Shown: piece by piece, positions 15,352 to 22,660 of the stretch
Layout of the letters: every line of letters begins with the position of its first letter
Position numbering within the stretch: the stretch's first letter is position 1
Origin: Marivibrio sp040218065
GTDB taxonomy: Bacteria > Pseudomonadota > Alphaproteobacteria > UBA8366 > Aestuariispiraceae
DNA length: 64,000 nt
NCBI RefSeq assembly: GCF_040218065.1
Contig: NZ_JAVJQE010000007.1
Coordinates: forward strand, 186,001-250,000
Direction: 5' to 3'
The notes under the pieces: generated by a model
Databases searched by the model: none
Told to the model about the DNA's origin: nothing
Seen by the model: only the letters and a program-made list of their open reading frames with translations
Translations under genes and position numbers: made by a program

Positions 15352-15735
15352 TTAAGAATCAGCCGTACACTCACGTAAAGCAAAACTTCCTGCGCTGCCG
15401 GTTTGCGTGAAGTTTGCAGGATCACCGCCATCAACTTCGACATCAATTGATTCCGGAATAAAGCCATCTTCAAGTACCGTTGTTGGGCAGCCTCGTGAAT
15501 TCAGGGTTGCGGCCAACAGGTTTGCTATTTCGGGCTCAAACCCCGGCCCCACGCGAAGTGTCACCGGCTTGCCAGTCATTTCCTGTGATGTGGCTGCTTT
15601 ATCCTGATTAGCGGCAGCAAGGTCTTGCGCACTTGCTGCGCCAGTAAGGACCAATAAAGAAGCGCCTGCCCCTATGATAGCGGCAGCAGTTTTGCCGCGC
15701 GCACCATCAAATTTGTTTCGTAATGCCTGTATCAT
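15352..15735 (-). CDS. Small exported protein, function unknown
   Basis: A 127-residue protein with a Sec signal peptide: basic start MIQALRNKFDGARGK, hydrophobic core AAAIIGAGASLLVLTGAA, and predicted cleavage at ASA-QD. The mature part of about 90 residues is polar and contains two cysteines (about residues 87 and 122) that could form a disulfide in the periplasm. The VTLRVGPGFEPEIANLLAATLNSRG segment looks like a small alpha/beta domain. ATG at 15735 is preferred over the longer frame because a sigma70-like promoter (15785-15813) lies inside that extension. Function unknown; secretion into the envelope is the only firm inference. Confidence 0.7.
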   Translation of the reverse strand: MIQALRNKFDGARGKTAAAIIGAGASLLVLTGAASAQDLAAANQDKAATSQEMTGKPVTLRVGPGFEPEIANLLAATLNSRGCPTTVLEDGFIPESIDVEVDGGDPANFTQTGSAGSFALRECTADS

Positions 15736-15784
15736 CGGCTTATCTTTCACAATAAAATTATAAAAAAACTCAAAATATGGCATC

Positions 15785-15813
15785 TTTATACGCCATTTCG
15801 CCGTAAATGTCCA
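15785..15813 (-). promoter_or_regulatory. Sigma70-like promoter of the exported-protein gene
   Basis: On the minus strand TGGACA (15813-15808), a spacer of exactly 17 bases, then TATAAA (15790-15785). This would give a 5' untranslated region of roughly 40 bases before ATG at 15735. The match to consensus is good; it has not been tested. Confidence 0.5.
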
Positions 15814-16017
15814 GTTTTTTCGGATTATCTGGGAATAACCGGTGTTTTTATACTTCTCACGCGTAGACAACGGCGCGGACATAATTGATGATTTTTGTCA
15901 AAAAGGGCTTCTATCCATGACTTACCAAAATGCAATCTTGAAAATTCGCAGAATTCAGCCATTCTACGTTTCTGCCACGCGCATCCCGTCGCCGGAATCG
16001 GAGGCCGAAAGCCATGG

Positions 16018-16039
16018 GACAAAATCCATGGGTTTTGTC
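16018..16039. promoter_or_regulatory. 22-bp near-perfect palindrome before the resolvase
   Basis: GACAAAAT-CCATGG-GTTTTGTC style palindrome: 20 of 22 positions are symmetric around the CCATGG centre, mismatched only at positions 8 and 15. It ends 32 bases before the resolvase ATG at 16072. It could be a resolvase binding site or an operator. Resolvase res subsites are usually 28-34 bp and occur in sets; only one is seen here, so an operator is equally likely. Confidence 0.5.
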
Positions 16040-16071
16040 GCCCAAGCCTCCGGCCTTGAAGGGAATGCGTG

Positions 16072-16689
16072 ATGAGTGTTTGGCCGCAAATCGCCTGCAC
16101 CGGGCGGCGCATCGGCTATGCCCGCGTTTCGACGCGTGACCAGAAGCTGCGCATGCAGCGCGAGGGGCTGAAGGCGGTCTCGTGCGATCAGATTTTCGAA
16201 GATCACGGGGTGAGCGGCGCGAAGGGATCGCGCCCCGGCCTCGATGCGATGCTGGAGGTCTTAGAGCCCGGCGATAGCGTCGTCGTCTTTAAGCTGGACC
16301 GGCTGGGGCGCAGCGTCCTGCACCTTGCCGATCTGCTTGTGCGCTTTGAGGCGATGGGCGTGCATTTCGTCTCGCTGTCTGAGGGGATCAACACGACCAC
16401 GCCTGGCGGGCGCATGGTGTTTCATATCTTCAGCGCCGTGGCCGAGTTCTCGCGCGAGGTGATCGTGGAGAACACATGCGCCGGGCTCGACGCCGCCCGC
16501 GCCAAGGGTAAACGCTTGGGGCGGCCAAGGAAGCTCAGCATTGAAGACGTGATGGCCGCGCACGAGGCAATAGCGCGCGGACGCCTTACCACGAACGACA
16601 TCGCCGAAAGGCATGACGTGCACCCGAGGACGGTAAGCCGGGCTGTGGAACAGGTAAGCACTGAAATCAAAACTAGGTGCAGTGCCTAA
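16072..16689 (+). CDS. Small serine recombinase (resolvase/invertase)
   Basis: A 205-residue resolvase/invertase. The catalytic domain has nucleophile Ser20 in GYARVSTRDQ, followed by FEDHGVSGAKGSRPGL, FKLDRLGRSVLHLADL, the TPGGRMVFHIFSAVAEFSRE block and the E-helix arginine region. A GKRLGRPRKLS hinge leads into a C-terminal HTH (TTNDIAERHDVHPRTVSRAVEQ). It performs site-specific inversion or resolution through a Ser-DNA intermediate. ATG at 16072 follows AAGGGA at good spacing. It sits just before the restriction-like cargo and could resolve multimers or have carried the cargo module in. Confidence 0.92.
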   Translation: MSVWPQIACTGRRIGYARVSTRDQKLRMQREGLKAVSCDQIFEDHGVSGAKGSRPGLDAMLEVLEPGDSVVVFKLDRLGRSVLHLADLLVRFEAMGVHFVSLSEGINTTTPGGRMVFHIFSAVAEFSREVIVENTCAGLDAARAKGKRLGRPRKLSIEDVMAAHEAIARGRLTTNDIAERHDVHPRTVSRAVEQVSTEIKTRCSA

Positions 16690-16804
16690 CTTCCGTCAAT
16701 GCCTGAACCAACTTGACCCAACCTGAAAACAGCATTCGCGCTACGCGCAAGATGTTCGCGGTATTACCGCGACACCTTCTCGACCCGCCTTGCGGCCCTC
16801 GGCA

Positions 16805-16823
16805 AAGGGGCGTGCCGCCCCTT
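16805..16823. repeat. Perfect hairpin left of the cargo operon
   Basis: AAGGGGCG and CGCCCCTT, eight-base arms, flank the loop TGC. No T tract beyond the two in the stem, so a weak terminator at best. A similar AGGGGC-TTC-GCCCCT hairpin lies at 22491-22505 on the other side of the cargo operon. Confidence 0.55.
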
Positions 16824-16950
16824 GTGCAATCCCCTGCCATGGAGCAATGGAGAACTCTAGGCACGTCTGAATCTGATTAAAACACCAATGACGAATTGCT
16901 GCTCAGCTACGAATCTGAGAACATATCATCCTTCAAAAATGTCATTGCAC

Positions 16951-16979
16951 TTCACATTGTTTTCCAATTCGGGCACAAT
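16951..16979 (+). promoter_or_regulatory. Probable promoter of the five-gene defence operon
   Basis: TTCACA (16951-16956), a 17-base spacer and CACAAT (16974-16979) resemble sigma70 elements with one and two mismatches to consensus. They lie 24 bases before the methyltransferase ATG. The placement fits a short leader for the operon. Confidence 0.45.
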
Positions 16980-17002
16980 CAGGAGTATGAAAGGCTAAAA
17001 AA

Positions 17003-17902
17003 ATGACAAGAAAAAACTCCAATCTGGCTGAGACGCAATTCGACCTTGAAAATGTTTATAGGTTGAAGCGGGACGCTTTTGCTGACGTTCAGTGTGTTGA
17101 CAACATTGAGTATATGCGAAGCCTGAAAAAAGAATCAATTGATCTTATTATCACTTCTCCGCCATACAATATTGGAAAATCCTATGAAAAAAAACGCCCT
17201 ACAGACCGTTATATTGAAGAACAAACGGTCTGCATCGCAGAAGCCGTCAGGCTTTTGAAGCCAAACGGCTCGATCTGCTGGCAAGTCGGGAACCATATAG
17301 ATGGCGGCGAGATATTTCCTTTGGACATTATCCTGTATGAAAAATTCAAAGATCACGGCTTGAAGCTTAGAAACCGGATCGTATGGACGTTTGGCCACGG
17401 CTTGCACTGCAAAAACCGATTCTCCGGACGGCACGAGACAATCCTTTGGTTTACGAAGTCTGACGACTACAAGTTTAATCTCGATGCAGTGCGGGTGCCG
17501 TCTAAATACCCTAACAAAAAGCACTTTAAGGGACCTAAGAAAGGTCAACTGTCGAGCAATCCGCTTGGTAAGAACCCTTCTGACGTTTGGGACATTCCAA
17601 ACGTGAAGTGGAACCACGTCGAGAAGACTGATCACCCTTGTCAGTTTCCGGTTGGTTTGGTGGAGCGCCTTGTGCTCGCGCTGACCGATGAAGGTGACAG
17701 CGTTCTCGATCCTTACCTCGGTGTGGGTTCGACCGCTGTCGCAGCTATTAAGAATGATCGAAACGCATACGGATGTGATTTGGATCAAGGATACATTGAT
17801 ATCGCATGGGAACGCATCCATCAGCTACGCGCCGGAACGCTTCGGACTAGGCCGATGAACAAGCCCGTCTATGACCCCACATCCAACAAGGATGACGAAT
17901 GA
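17003..17902 (+). CDS. DNA methyltransferase, N4-cytosine type (beta class)
   Basis: A 299-residue amino-methyltransferase. The catalytic motif IV, LIITSPPYNIGKSYE, is at about 48-62. The SAM-binding motif I, VLDPYLGVGSTAVAA, comes late at about 234-248, so the order IV to I places it in the beta class. A TSPPY tetrad favours N4-methylcytosine over N6-methyladenine. That pairing agrees with the following BglII/BstYI-like gene: M.BglII is an m4C enzyme. It presumably protects host sites. GC and codon use are clearly poorer in G+C than the chromosome, a sign of transfer. The stop overlaps the next start (ATGA), the first of several tight couplings in the operon. Confidence 0.9.
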   Translation: MTRKNSNLAETQFDLENVYRLKRDAFADVQCVDNIEYMRSLKKESIDLIITSPPYNIGKSYEKKRPTDRYIEEQTVCIAEAVRLLKPNGSICWQVGNHIDGGEIFPLDIILYEKFKDHGLKLRNRIVWTFGHGLHCKNRFSGRHETILWFTKSDDYKFNLDAVRVPSKYPNKKHFKGPKKGQLSSNPLGKNPSDVWDIPNVKWNHVEKTDHPCQFPVGLVERLVLALTDEGDSVLDPYLGVGSTAVAAIKNDRNAYGCDLDQGYIDIAWERIHQLRAGTLRTRPMNKPVYDPTSNKDDE

Positions 17903-18360
17903 AATTAGCATTTCCGTACGACCATCGTGATGGCATCGCTCAATGGGGAGAACGTGACCTATACGAGTGGGTGACGGACATTTTTGAATGCCCGTCTGTT
18001 CGAATCGGTCCTGGCTGCACGAATGATGTACGTAATCATGTTGAGAAAGAATTTATCCGCGAGGGATGGGCGCGTGATGTAAAGCTTGACCAGGACCTTA
18101 AGCTGAACGTTTTCGCACAGAAGGACGATTTGGCGTTTCAGCTTCAGACCGGAAACATGAGCCGAGCGCCTTATGACCTCTTAAAGCTTCAATACCTGTT
18201 TCAATCTGGACGAATCGAGGCAGCGGCGCTCGCCGTCCCAACTAAGGACGCTGCCCGAGCGATCGGCGAGAATATTGCGAACGCAGATAGGATTGTCAGA
18301 GAGCTTCAGCTTTTTGATCGGGTTATAACCGTCCCAATCCTATTGATAGCCTTTGATTGA
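17899..18360 (+). CDS. BglII/BstYI-family restriction endonuclease-like protein, catalytic acids apparently replaced
   Basis: A 153-residue protein. The C-terminal half closely resembles the BglII/BstYI restriction endonuclease family: QTGNMSRAPYDLLKLQYLFQ (about 83-102), then the IEAAALAVPTKDAAR and NIANADRIVRELQ blocks, followed by a hydrophobic strand TVPILLIAF. In the family the active site reads D...E-x-Q before GN. Here the corresponding stretch is LNVFAQKDDLAFQLQTGN, with Asn70 and Gln81 where Asp and Glu are expected, and Gln83 retained. Unless Asp76 or Asp77 substitutes, it may bind but not cut DNA. BglII-type enzymes recognise sites with a GATC core (AGATCT, RGATCY). The active-site reading is from memory of the family and needs an alignment. 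Confidence 0.72.
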   Translation: MKLAFPYDHRDGIAQWGERDLYEWVTDIFECPSVRIGPGCTNDVRNHVEKEFIREGWARDVKLDQDLKLNVFAQKDDLAFQLQTGNMSRAPYDLLKLQYLFQSGRIEAAALAVPTKDAARAIGENIANADRIVRELQLFDRVITVPILLIAFD

Positions 18361-18374
18361 CGGTGGGAGGGGCA

Positions 18375-19685
18375 ATGCCATTCAAAGTCAAAATTACGCC
18401 GCGAGCGGACCGCGCTTCGATCATCAAAAAGAGCTGCGCAGCTTCGGACAAGACTGAGGACTTTTACGCGTTTCGAAATGAAAAGACTGCCCTGAGAGTC
18501 GTTCGATTGGAACTGGGATTGCCCATCTACCGGATGGACAATTCCCGGACCTTCTCAGCACAACGCGAGCACGTCGTTAAAAACAAACTCCCTCACGATT
18601 ATTTTATCCAAGGGCAAGAGAAACAGACCGTACAACAAGAGCAGCATGACCTATTGTTCGGCCTCGCAAAACGGGGAAAATCTGGATCCGTTACGCCAGT
18701 TTATGACGTTCTAAAAGCTGAAGGACAACGTGAACCGCTTCTGATCACAAGTACAGGCGTCGTAATAAATGGAAACCGCCGTCTTGCAGCAATGCGAGAG
18801 CTGCATTCTGAGAATGAGACGGGCGAACCACCTTTCGAGCATGTTGATTTTATGGTGCTTCCGGAGGACGCGGGACCCAAAGACATCATAGATATTGAGG
18901 CTTTTCTCCAGGGAAGACCAGAAACACGCCTGGACTACGATTGGATCGGTGACGCTGAGCTAATAAATCGCCTGATTGAGGCGGGAAGAACCATAAAACA
19001 AATTGCCAATCGTCTGAATCGAACCGAGGCTGATATCAAAAACTCGATGCAGGCCCTTGTAGAGGCGGATATATACCTCCGAGATTGGGCTGGCGCAGAA
19101 GGCGAGTATAGCCGTATCCGAGATGACGCAGAGCAGCTTTTCAAGGACTTGCCGAAGCTCCTTTCAGGCAAGGATACGGGACTCGTTAATGCAAGCCGCG
19201 CTATCGGCTGGACGCTACTTGAAAATCGGGATCGACTCTCCGGAAGGCTGTACAATTTCAACCAAGCTATCGGCGGGCTTGCTGACGACGTAATTGAGCG
19301 TTTTTCCAAAGACCTGGATATTCAGGTTGAAGATTACAGCGTTAGCGATGACGGTGAAGCGGATAATTTTGAGATCGACTTCGATGGCACAGACGGTGCC
19401 TCGAACTACGATGCGATCGTCGAGGTTTTGCGAGCCGAAGAAAACAAGGACGACACTGTAGATGCTTTGATCGATGCCTGTGAGTCGGCGATCGAAACAG
19501 CCAAAGGTCAAAAATCGGCAAGTGCTGCGCTGAAATCTGTATCGCAAGCTCATTCCAAATTAGCCGCCATCGATCTGTCTAAAGCCTCTCAGAGCACATA
19601 CTCAGGAATTCGAAAGCAGCTCCAGGCTATCGATACATTGGTCAAAAAGCACTTGTCTACGCTTGATAAACTCGAAGAAGACTAG
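18375..19685 (+). CDS. ParB-like domain and HTH protein in the defence operon
   Basis: A 436-residue protein. The N-terminal part contains a ParB/sulfiredoxin-like fold: PLLITSTGVVINGNRRLAAMREL at about 121-143, with a preceding IYRMDNSRTFSAQREH. An HTH-like segment follows (AELINRLIEAGRTIKQIANR, continuing LNRTEADIKNSMQAL; about 190-225), again as in ParB. The C-terminal region is acidic and helical. ParB-fold proteins bind DNA and can be CTPases, nucleases or clamp loaders; the characteristic GxxRxxA patch is present as GNRRLAA. ATG at 18375 follows GGGAGGGG. Within a methylase-endonuclease-helicase operon it could be a sliding clamp or sensor; that is inference. No chromosome-type parS or ParA is nearby. 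Confidence 0.75.
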   Translation: MPFKVKITPRADRASIIKKSCAASDKTEDFYAFRNEKTALRVVRLELGLPIYRMDNSRTFSAQREHVVKNKLPHDYFIQGQEKQTVQQEQHDLLFGLAKRGKSGSVTPVYDVLKAEGQREPLLITSTGVVINGNRRLAAMRELHSENETGEPPFEHVDFMVLPEDAGPKDIIDIEAFLQGRPETRLDYDWIGDAELINRLIEAGRTIKQIANRLNRTEADIKNSMQALVEADIYLRDWAGAEGEYSRIRDDAEQLFKDLPKLLSGKDTGLVNASRAIGWTLLENRDRLSGRLYNFNQAIGGLADDVIERFSKDLDIQVEDYSVSDDGEADNFEIDFDGTDGASNYDAIVEVLRAEENKDDTVDALIDACESAIETAKGQKSASAALKSVSQAHSKLAAIDLSKASQSTYSGIRKQLQAIDTLVKKHLSTLDKLEED

Positions 19686-19704
19686 GGACAGGAACGCGAG
19701 TTGT

Positions 19705-21618
19705 ATGAGCGAAACAGTAAGCGAAATTGAAATACAGTATGATCCAAGATTTATGGAGGGAGTATTTGTCCTTGAAAATGATGCCGGCGCCTCTTCAATA
19801 TGGAACAGACTAAAAGTCCGCATCCTAGATCAAGGCGTTGACGCAAAGATCAGCGGCAACTCTATTGCAGTTCCTTGGCCCGACGCCCTGACTATTATTC
19901 GCGAATTTGGTTCAAAATCGCTTCAGCGTTCACTGCGCTTTCGTTTCTCCCCAAAGGGAGAGGCTAAAGACCGAATAATCCAATTTTCCTCGGAGGTTCG
20001 AGAAGCCAAGAAAGCACGTGAAACAGCCCTCTTAGATGTATCCCACGAAGAAATCTCACAGAGACTTAAGGCTAAAGGCTTCACGAAACGAACACTGAAG
20101 GCGTTTCAGGAACGAGATTTGGGTCACCTAGCCAGTATGCCGCATGGCGCGAATTTTTCGGTGCCTGGCGCAGGGAAAACGACTGTTACTTTCGCCCTAT
20201 ACCTTCTTCTCCATGAAGAAGGCCGCCATCTTTTTGTGGTCTGTCCAAAATCTGCATTCCCCGCCTGGAAGGAAATCGTGAACCAGTGTGTCGACACGGA
20301 CGCGCATCCGGAAATGGCAGAGCCGTTCACGATGTTGGACGGAAGAGGGGAAGATATGCGTGCCAAGCTCGCATCAGGCGCAACAAGGTTTCTTATCTCA
20401 TATGATATGATGATCCGAAATCAAGCTGAAGTCGCAAACTATCTTGCGACGCATAACGTTCACTTGGTTCTCGATGAATCACATCGAATGAAGGCTGGTT
20501 TGGCATCTCAGCGTGGTGCCTTCTTGTTAGGCATTGCAGGGTTGCCAGCCCGCCGGGATATCCTCTCTGGCACGCCCATGCCGCAAGGTGCATCTGACAT
20601 GGCATCTCAGATGGGTTTCTTATGGCCTGGGCAAGGCTTCGATCTGCGTATTCAACGTGGCGCGCCTCCGAGAGAGGTGCTTGGGAACCTTTATGTGCGT
20701 ACTACCAAACAGGAGCTTGGGTTACCCCCTGCCGAACGGCACTATTACGATGTCGACATGGCACCTGGCCAGTTAGCGCTTTACTCCATTGTGCGCTCAG
20801 AGGCACTTCGCCAATTTCATCGAACACTCGCATCGTCGTCTGACAGTCGCGACTATGTTAAGGCGCGCAAGTCCGTTATGCGTCTACTCCAGCTCTCTAT
20901 CAATCCTACCCTCGCGCTGGCTGGAATGGCACACGACGACGCCGATATTGACACTGGCATCGTGGACAAGGTGCTGGAAGAAGGCTCTTCCAATAAGATA
21001 AAGGCCATAGTTGATCACGCCCACGATTTAGCTAAAGAAAATAAGAAGTGCGTTATATGGACGATATTCACCGATACAATTCATGAGCTTGATAATCGGT
21101 TAGCTGATTTGAACCCAGTCTTCATCCACGGTGGAGTTTCTTCTGGTGATGAGAATTTGTCAGATACAAGAGAAGGGAGATTAAAGCGCTTCCACGAGGA
21201 CGACGACTGTTCGGTACTAATTGCTAATCCTGCCGCAGCGGGAGAAGGGATAAGCCTTCACACTGTGTGCCACGATGCAATCTATGCAGACCGCAGTTAT
21301 GTATCGACCCACTATTTGCAGTCAATTGACCGCATTCATAGACTTGGATTGCCACCCGGCATCGAGACCAACATCCATATATACCGGACGAGAGCGCCAC
21401 GCGAGATCGGCAGCATCGATCTATCCGTAAGTCGACGATTGTTAATGAAAATAAGAAATTTGCAGGAATTATTAAACGACCCAGACCTGCACCAGATCGC
21501 GCTCGACGAAGAAGAGGCAGATGATCCGATCGACTACGACGTTGATATGCAGGATCTTGTCGATTTGGTTGAAGAACTAGAAGGCAGGGTGCTCGAAGCA
21601 ACCTCTGAGGAACTGTGA
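19705..21618 (+). CDS. SNF2-type superfamily 2 helicase/translocase
   Basis: A 637-residue ATPase with all main SF2/SNF2 motifs: Walker A FSVPGAGKTTV (about 151-161), Walker B LVLDESHRMKAG (about 254-265), motif III LSGTPMPQGASD, motif V IANPAAAGEGISLHTVCHDA and motif VI LQSIDRIHRLG. About 150 residues precede the ATPase core, with no recognised domain. SNF2 proteins translocate on double-stranded DNA without unwinding; in defence systems they move along DNA and deliver nucleases. ATG at 19705 has AGGAA upstream; the frame extends earlier but would overlap the ParB-like gene. The stop overlaps the next gene's GTG start by four bases, so partner proteins are expected to be made together. Confidence 0.9.
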   Translation: MSETVSEIEIQYDPRFMEGVFVLENDAGASSIWNRLKVRILDQGVDAKISGNSIAVPWPDALTIIREFGSKSLQRSLRFRFSPKGEAKDRIIQFSSEVREAKKARETALLDVSHEEISQRLKAKGFTKRTLKAFQERDLGHLASMPHGANFSVPGAGKTTVTFALYLLLHEEGRHLFVVCPKSAFPAWKEIVNQCVDTDAHPEMAEPFTMLDGRGEDMRAKLASGATRFLISYDMMIRNQAEVANYLATHNVHLVLDESHRMKAGLASQRGAFLLGIAGLPARRDILSGTPMPQGASDMASQMGFLWPGQGFDLRIQRGAPPREVLGNLYVRTTKQELGLPPAERHYYDVDMAPGQLALYSIVRSEALRQFHRTLASSSDSRDYVKARKSVMRLLQLSINPTLALAGMAHDDADIDTGIVDKVLEEGSSNKIKAIVDHAHDLAKENKKCVIWTIFTDTIHELDNRLADLNPVFIHGGVSSGDENLSDTREGRLKRFHEDDDCSVLIANPAAAGEGISLHTVCHDAIYADRSYVSTHYLQSIDRIHRLGLPPGIETNIHIYRTRAPREIGSIDLSVSRRLLMKIRNLQELLNDPDLHQIALDEEEADDPIDYDVDMQDLVDLVEELEGRVLEATSEEL

Positions 21619-22448
21619 GCGGTGTCTCGACGCGGCGGCTGTTTTCAATGCCCACGTTTGAGGGCCTTCGATTGATACGAGCATACCTTGCTGAGAACAG
21701 CCACCTGAACCTGGATAGCGCAATTGCTGCAATCCAAGCTGCTGAAGCTGATGCCGTGGCGTTGGATTTGCAGGCATCCGCAGTCCTTCATGAGCTTGTC
21801 CCGATCGGCGCGTCCTTGGATGGCGTTACTTTCTATCGGAGTTGCATAGAGACTGTTGTCGTCGAACTGCAGCCAATCTGGGCCAAGACAATGACCGCGG
21901 GCCGCAAGAGGTTCATATCAAAGCTATCCGATGAAGATGATATCTCAATATTTGAAGCGGGTGCACTGCTCGCTGACCCGCCGTCTTGGGATGACGTATC
22001 TTGGTGGGACTCAATTACGGCTCGGGTTCGAAAGGCTAAAGACGCCCAAAAAATGGAACAGGCGCGTCAAGCTGAACTCCTTAGTATAGAGTACGAGAAG
22101 AAGCGTCTTGTTGACTTAGGTTTAGACGTTGAACCGGAGTGGACTGGCTTTGAAGACAACTTTGCTGGCTACGACGTGTTATCGTACGAGATTGGTAATC
22201 ACGGTTTAGTAAGCAAGCTCATCGAGGTCAAGTCGACCACGGCGTCTCCGCTTCGCTTCATGATTACAAGAAATGAATGGAACACGGCACAGGAATACTC
22301 CGACAACTACGTGTTTCACGTATGGGACATGGATCGTGAAACCCCGGTTCTTTACGAGCGAAAGTCCGCCGATGTTGCGCCACTCATTCCTTCTGACAAC
22401 AACAAAGGAAAATGGTCTTTGGCTGAAATACCTCTCGGTGCCACCTGA
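21615..22448 (+). CDS. DUF3883 protein, predicted PD-(D/E)XK nuclease
   Basis: A 277-residue protein, last of the operon. The C-terminal 100 residues match the DUF3883 domain: GYDVLSYEIGNHG (Asp187), KLIEVKSTT (Glu204, Lys206) and FMITRNEWNTAQEYSDNYVFHVWD, which together form a PD-(D/E)XK nuclease signature. The N-terminal half is helical, including an EQARQAELLSIEYEKKRL coiled coil, and probably mediates assembly. Start is GTG at 21615, overlapping the helicase stop (GTGA); ATG at 21648 is the alternative. DUF3883 domains are frequent partners of helicases in restriction and defence loci. It is the most likely active nuclease of this operon. Confidence 0.85.
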   Translation: MSGVSTRRLFSMPTFEGLRLIRAYLAENSHLNLDSAIAAIQAAEADAVALDLQASAVLHELVPIGASLDGVTFYRSCIETVVVELQPIWAKTMTAGRKRFISKLSDEDDISIFEAGALLADPPSWDDVSWWDSITARVRKAKDAQKMEQARQAELLSIEYEKKRLVDLGLDVEPEWTGFEDNFAGYDVLSYEIGNHGLVSKLIEVKSTTASPLRFMITRNEWNTAQEYSDNYVFHVWDMDRETPVLYERKSADVAPLIPSDNNKGKWSLAEIPLGAT

Positions 22449-22490
22449 TCTCTAGGGCCTGTCAGGCTAAAGCCCTTTCAAGAGCTGGTT

Positions 22491-22505
22491 AGGGGCTTCG
22501 CCCCT
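22491..22505. repeat. Perfect hairpin right of the cargo operon
   Basis: AGGGGC, loop TTC, GCCCCT. It lies 43 bases after the DUF3883 stop in a GC-rich patch. It mirrors the hairpin at 16805-16823 that lies to the left of the operon. No T tract follows. Confidence 0.5.
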
Positions 22506-22612
22506 CGCGCGGGCAAGGCATCCCAACGTCTGCACGCCCGCTGTTCCCAGCGGACGCGGACCCTCGTTCGGAGCCTCCTTGCCCTTGCTACCCCCACTCT
22601 TCGCCAGAGGGT

Positions 22613-22636
22613 CAGGGTTGCAGGGCTGCAACCCTG
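22613..22636. terminator. Strong hairpin between convergent operons
   Basis: CAGGGTTGCA, loop GGGC, TGCAACCCTG: ten-base perfect arms. It lies between the defence operon (plus) and the relaxase operon (minus), whose end is at 22661. Only two T residues follow, so it may act as a bidirectional mRNA 3'-end stabiliser rather than a classic terminator. Confidence 0.45.
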
Positions 22637-22660
22637 TTCCAATCGGTTATACCGGCGAAC

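Larger units (their letters stand above)
15736..16071. other. Intergenic region upstream of exported protein and resolvase
   Basis: This 336-base divergent interval contains the promoter at 15785-15813 and the palindrome at 16018-16039. A short frame (15842-16072, ATGs at 15842 and 15917) could encode up to 76 residues ending just before the resolvase start, but its lower part is built on the palindrome and it has no convincing SD, so it is not called as a gene. Confidence 0.5.
16690..17002. other. Junction between resolvase and defence cargo
   Basis: No gene is called in these 313 bases. The left part is GC-rich with a perfect hairpin at 16805-16823 and a TTGCGGCCCTCGGCAAAGG segment. The right part (from about 16870) turns AT-rich and contains the promoter of the cargo operon. 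The composition break suggests the cargo was added as a separate module. Confidence 0.5.

Noticed and set aside
15842..16072. 76-codon plus-strand frame before the resolvase
   Set aside because: No convincing Shine-Dalgarno, and its 3' half is made of the 22-bp palindrome and flanks; more likely regulatory DNA.
17003..22448. Identification of the cargo as a known DISARM, BREX, Dnd or type I restriction system
   Set aside because: Hallmark genes (DUF1998/PLD, PglZ, DndB-D, HsdS/HsdR) are absent; only individual domains overlap.
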